Source: JAGLQA01 sp023135565 (lineage in GTDB: Bacteria; Acidobacteriota; Aminicenantia; UBA2199). Taken from it: DNA of 5,454 nucleotides. Position numbers and translations under genes: made by a program. Of this stretch, positions 4,680 to 5,454 are shown in pieces. Positions within the stretch are counted from its first letter, which is position 1; each line of letters starts with the position of its first letter. Under the pieces are notes generated by a model. It searched no databases. It was not told where the DNA came from and saw only the letters and a list, made by a program, of their open reading frames with translations. The stretch spans positions 1 to 5,454 of the forward strand of contig DAOWCY010000315.1 in the NCBI GenBank assembly GCA_030639305.1, given 5' to 3'.

Positions 4680-5454
4680 TCAGCATCCCACCATGATTAT
4701 CTTTTTATTATTATAGGTGATCTCTTTTTTGTAGAGTTTCTTTTCCCAATCACCTTTGCCGGGGTCGAAAAGTATCAGGTAGCCCCGGTTTAATCCTAAC
4801 CGGTCTAAGTAACGGTCTAATTGTTTTTTTGCTTTCTCGATCGATTTTTTGCCGCGGTTTATCTTCAATTCCATGGCCGTGCGCTGCTTATGGAATTTGA
4901 CCAGCAGGTCGATGCGCCCGTTTCCCACTGCCATTTCGCGGACGATTTCGCCGCCGGCATTCACCAGCCGCTGCAAAAACGCCATTAACAGCAGGTGATG
5001 GGCCGATTCCTTAAAAGCGAAACGTTCCAGCCAGGCTTCCGCATTTTCGCTGTAAAACTCCTGGAAAGCGGTTAAGACCTTTTCCATGTCCAACTCATTA
5101 TTTTCGGTGATGAACCAGGGCTGCTGGATTTCTTCGGGGATAAATTCCTGGATGGTGGAGGCCATGACGCGGGGAACGATTTCCGCGTAGATAGGGTTGG
5201 CAAATTTCAGTGGAGAAGATTGCCCGATTAGCCCCAGGTCCCTGGCGTAAGCGATATCGTCATCCAGGATATCGAAAGCGATATTATCGCCGTTTACAAT
5301 AGCCTGCACGATTCGTTTGACCCTTTCTTCCCGCAGCTTATCCACCAGGCTGTCTAAGTGAGTATCCCGGCGCAGGATCAATTCTTGTTTGGCCCGGGAC
5401 AGCAGTTCCAGGGTAATAGGCCGGGTATAATCTTCCCGCAGTATTTTGGAAACC
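4680..5454 (-). CDS. AAA/STAND-like ATPase fused to PD-(D/E)XK nuclease, C-terminal part (split by window edge)
   Basis: This is the C-terminal half of the same frame as the gene at 1-908, sharing the 141-bp overlap 5314-5454; the stop is TGA at 4682-4680. Residues in full-length numbering: a helical segment (about 281-410), then a nuclease-like domain with E429, GRIDLLV containing D438, and MELK containing E451 and K453. This is the D...E-x-K pattern of PD-(D/E)XK enzymes. It is followed by QLDRYLDRLGLNRGYLILFD, the usual last helix and strand of this family. All expected catalytic residues are visible, so nuclease activity is plausible. A TTG at 5381 can be read as a start, but it lacks context and lies inside the continuous frame, so it is not the true start. 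The gene converges with the lipoprotein gene across 96 bp. If the unit is not circular, this block and 1-908 could instead belong to two related gene copies. Confidence 0.85.
   Translation of the reverse strand, partial: VSKILREDYTRPITLELLSRAKQELILRRDTHLDSLVDKLREERVKRIVQAIVNGDNIAFDILDDDIAYARDLGLIGQSSPLKFANPIYAEIVPRVMASTIQEFIPEEIQQPWFITENNELDMEKVLTAFQEFYSENAEAWLERFAFKESAHHLLLMAFLQRLVNAGGEIVREMAVGNGRIDLLVKFHKQRTAMELKINRGKKSIEKAKKQLDRYLDRLGLNRGYLILFDPGKGDWEKKLYKKEITYNNKKIIMVGC
5314..5454 (+). repeat. Terminal direct repeat, right copy
   Basis: This is the second copy of the 141-bp terminal repeat. Removing it leaves a 5313-bp unit whose ends join in frame: 908 + 634 = 1542 bases, or 514 codons including the stop. 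Confidence 0.97.

Noticed and set aside
5314..5381. TTG at 5381 as the start of a separate 233-residue protein
   Set aside because: The frame is open beyond it to the window end and continues through the identical sequence at 1-141 to a well-supported ATG at 908. There is no ribosome binding site before the TTG.
1..5454. CRISPR array, tRNA, rRNA or insertion sequence
   Set aside because: No regularly spaced repeats, no cloverleaf-like or rRNA-like sequence, no transposase and no terminal inverted repeats were found on either strand.
1..5454. Terminal 141-bp identity as long terminal repeats of a virus or transposon
   Set aside because: The repeat lies inside a coding frame with no special end structure, its length matches a k-mer size, and no viral or transposition gene is present.

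Overview
The window looks like bacterial DNA of moderate G+C assembled from a metagenome. It carries three protein genes. The clearest structural fact is that its first 141 bases (1-141) and last 141 bases (5314-5454) are identical and in the same orientation. Joining them gives a closed 5313-bp unit in which an otherwise split minus-strand gene becomes one intact frame of 513 codons plus stop. A 141-base terminal overlap is what a de Bruijn assembler run at k=141 produces for a circular path. The window is therefore probably one full turn of a small circle, a tandem array of 5313-bp units, or a loop artefact caused by a repeated gene. The sequence alone cannot decide among these.

Layout on the circle: (i) a minus-strand ATPase-nuclease fusion, running from 908 down to 1 and continuing from 5313 down to 4680, with an extended -10 promoter and a good ribosome binding site; (ii) a 472-bp divergent intergenic region (909-1380) holding a 20-bp tandem repeat, a plus-strand promoter candidate and a run of hairpins; (iii) a plus-strand NtrC-type enhancer-binding regulator (1381-2820) whose receiver domain is degenerate and whose sigma54-contact loop reads GAFKGA instead of GAFTGA; (iv) a 302-bp intergenic region with a second copy of a GC-rich hairpin repeat and a promoter candidate; (v) a plus-strand lipoprotein with a PQQ-type beta-propeller (3123-4583); (vi) a 96-bp convergent spacer with a weak terminator-like structure, after which the ATPase-nuclease gene ends.

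The three genes have separate upstream regions and do not look like one operon. The regulator and the lipoprotein look like ordinary chromosomal genes. No replication initiator, relaxase, transposase, integrase or partition gene is present, so calling this a plasmid is not supported by gene content. The beta-propeller lipoprotein resembles proteins I associate with Acidobacteriota, Planctomycetota and relatives, and the ATPase-nuclease family is often multicopy in environmental lineages. An Acidobacteriota (possibly Aminicenantia-like) source is a low-confidence guess. The features most worth a second look are the closed 5313-bp topology, the regulator that seems to have lost both phosphorylation and the canonical sigma54 contact, and the heavily structured region in front of it.
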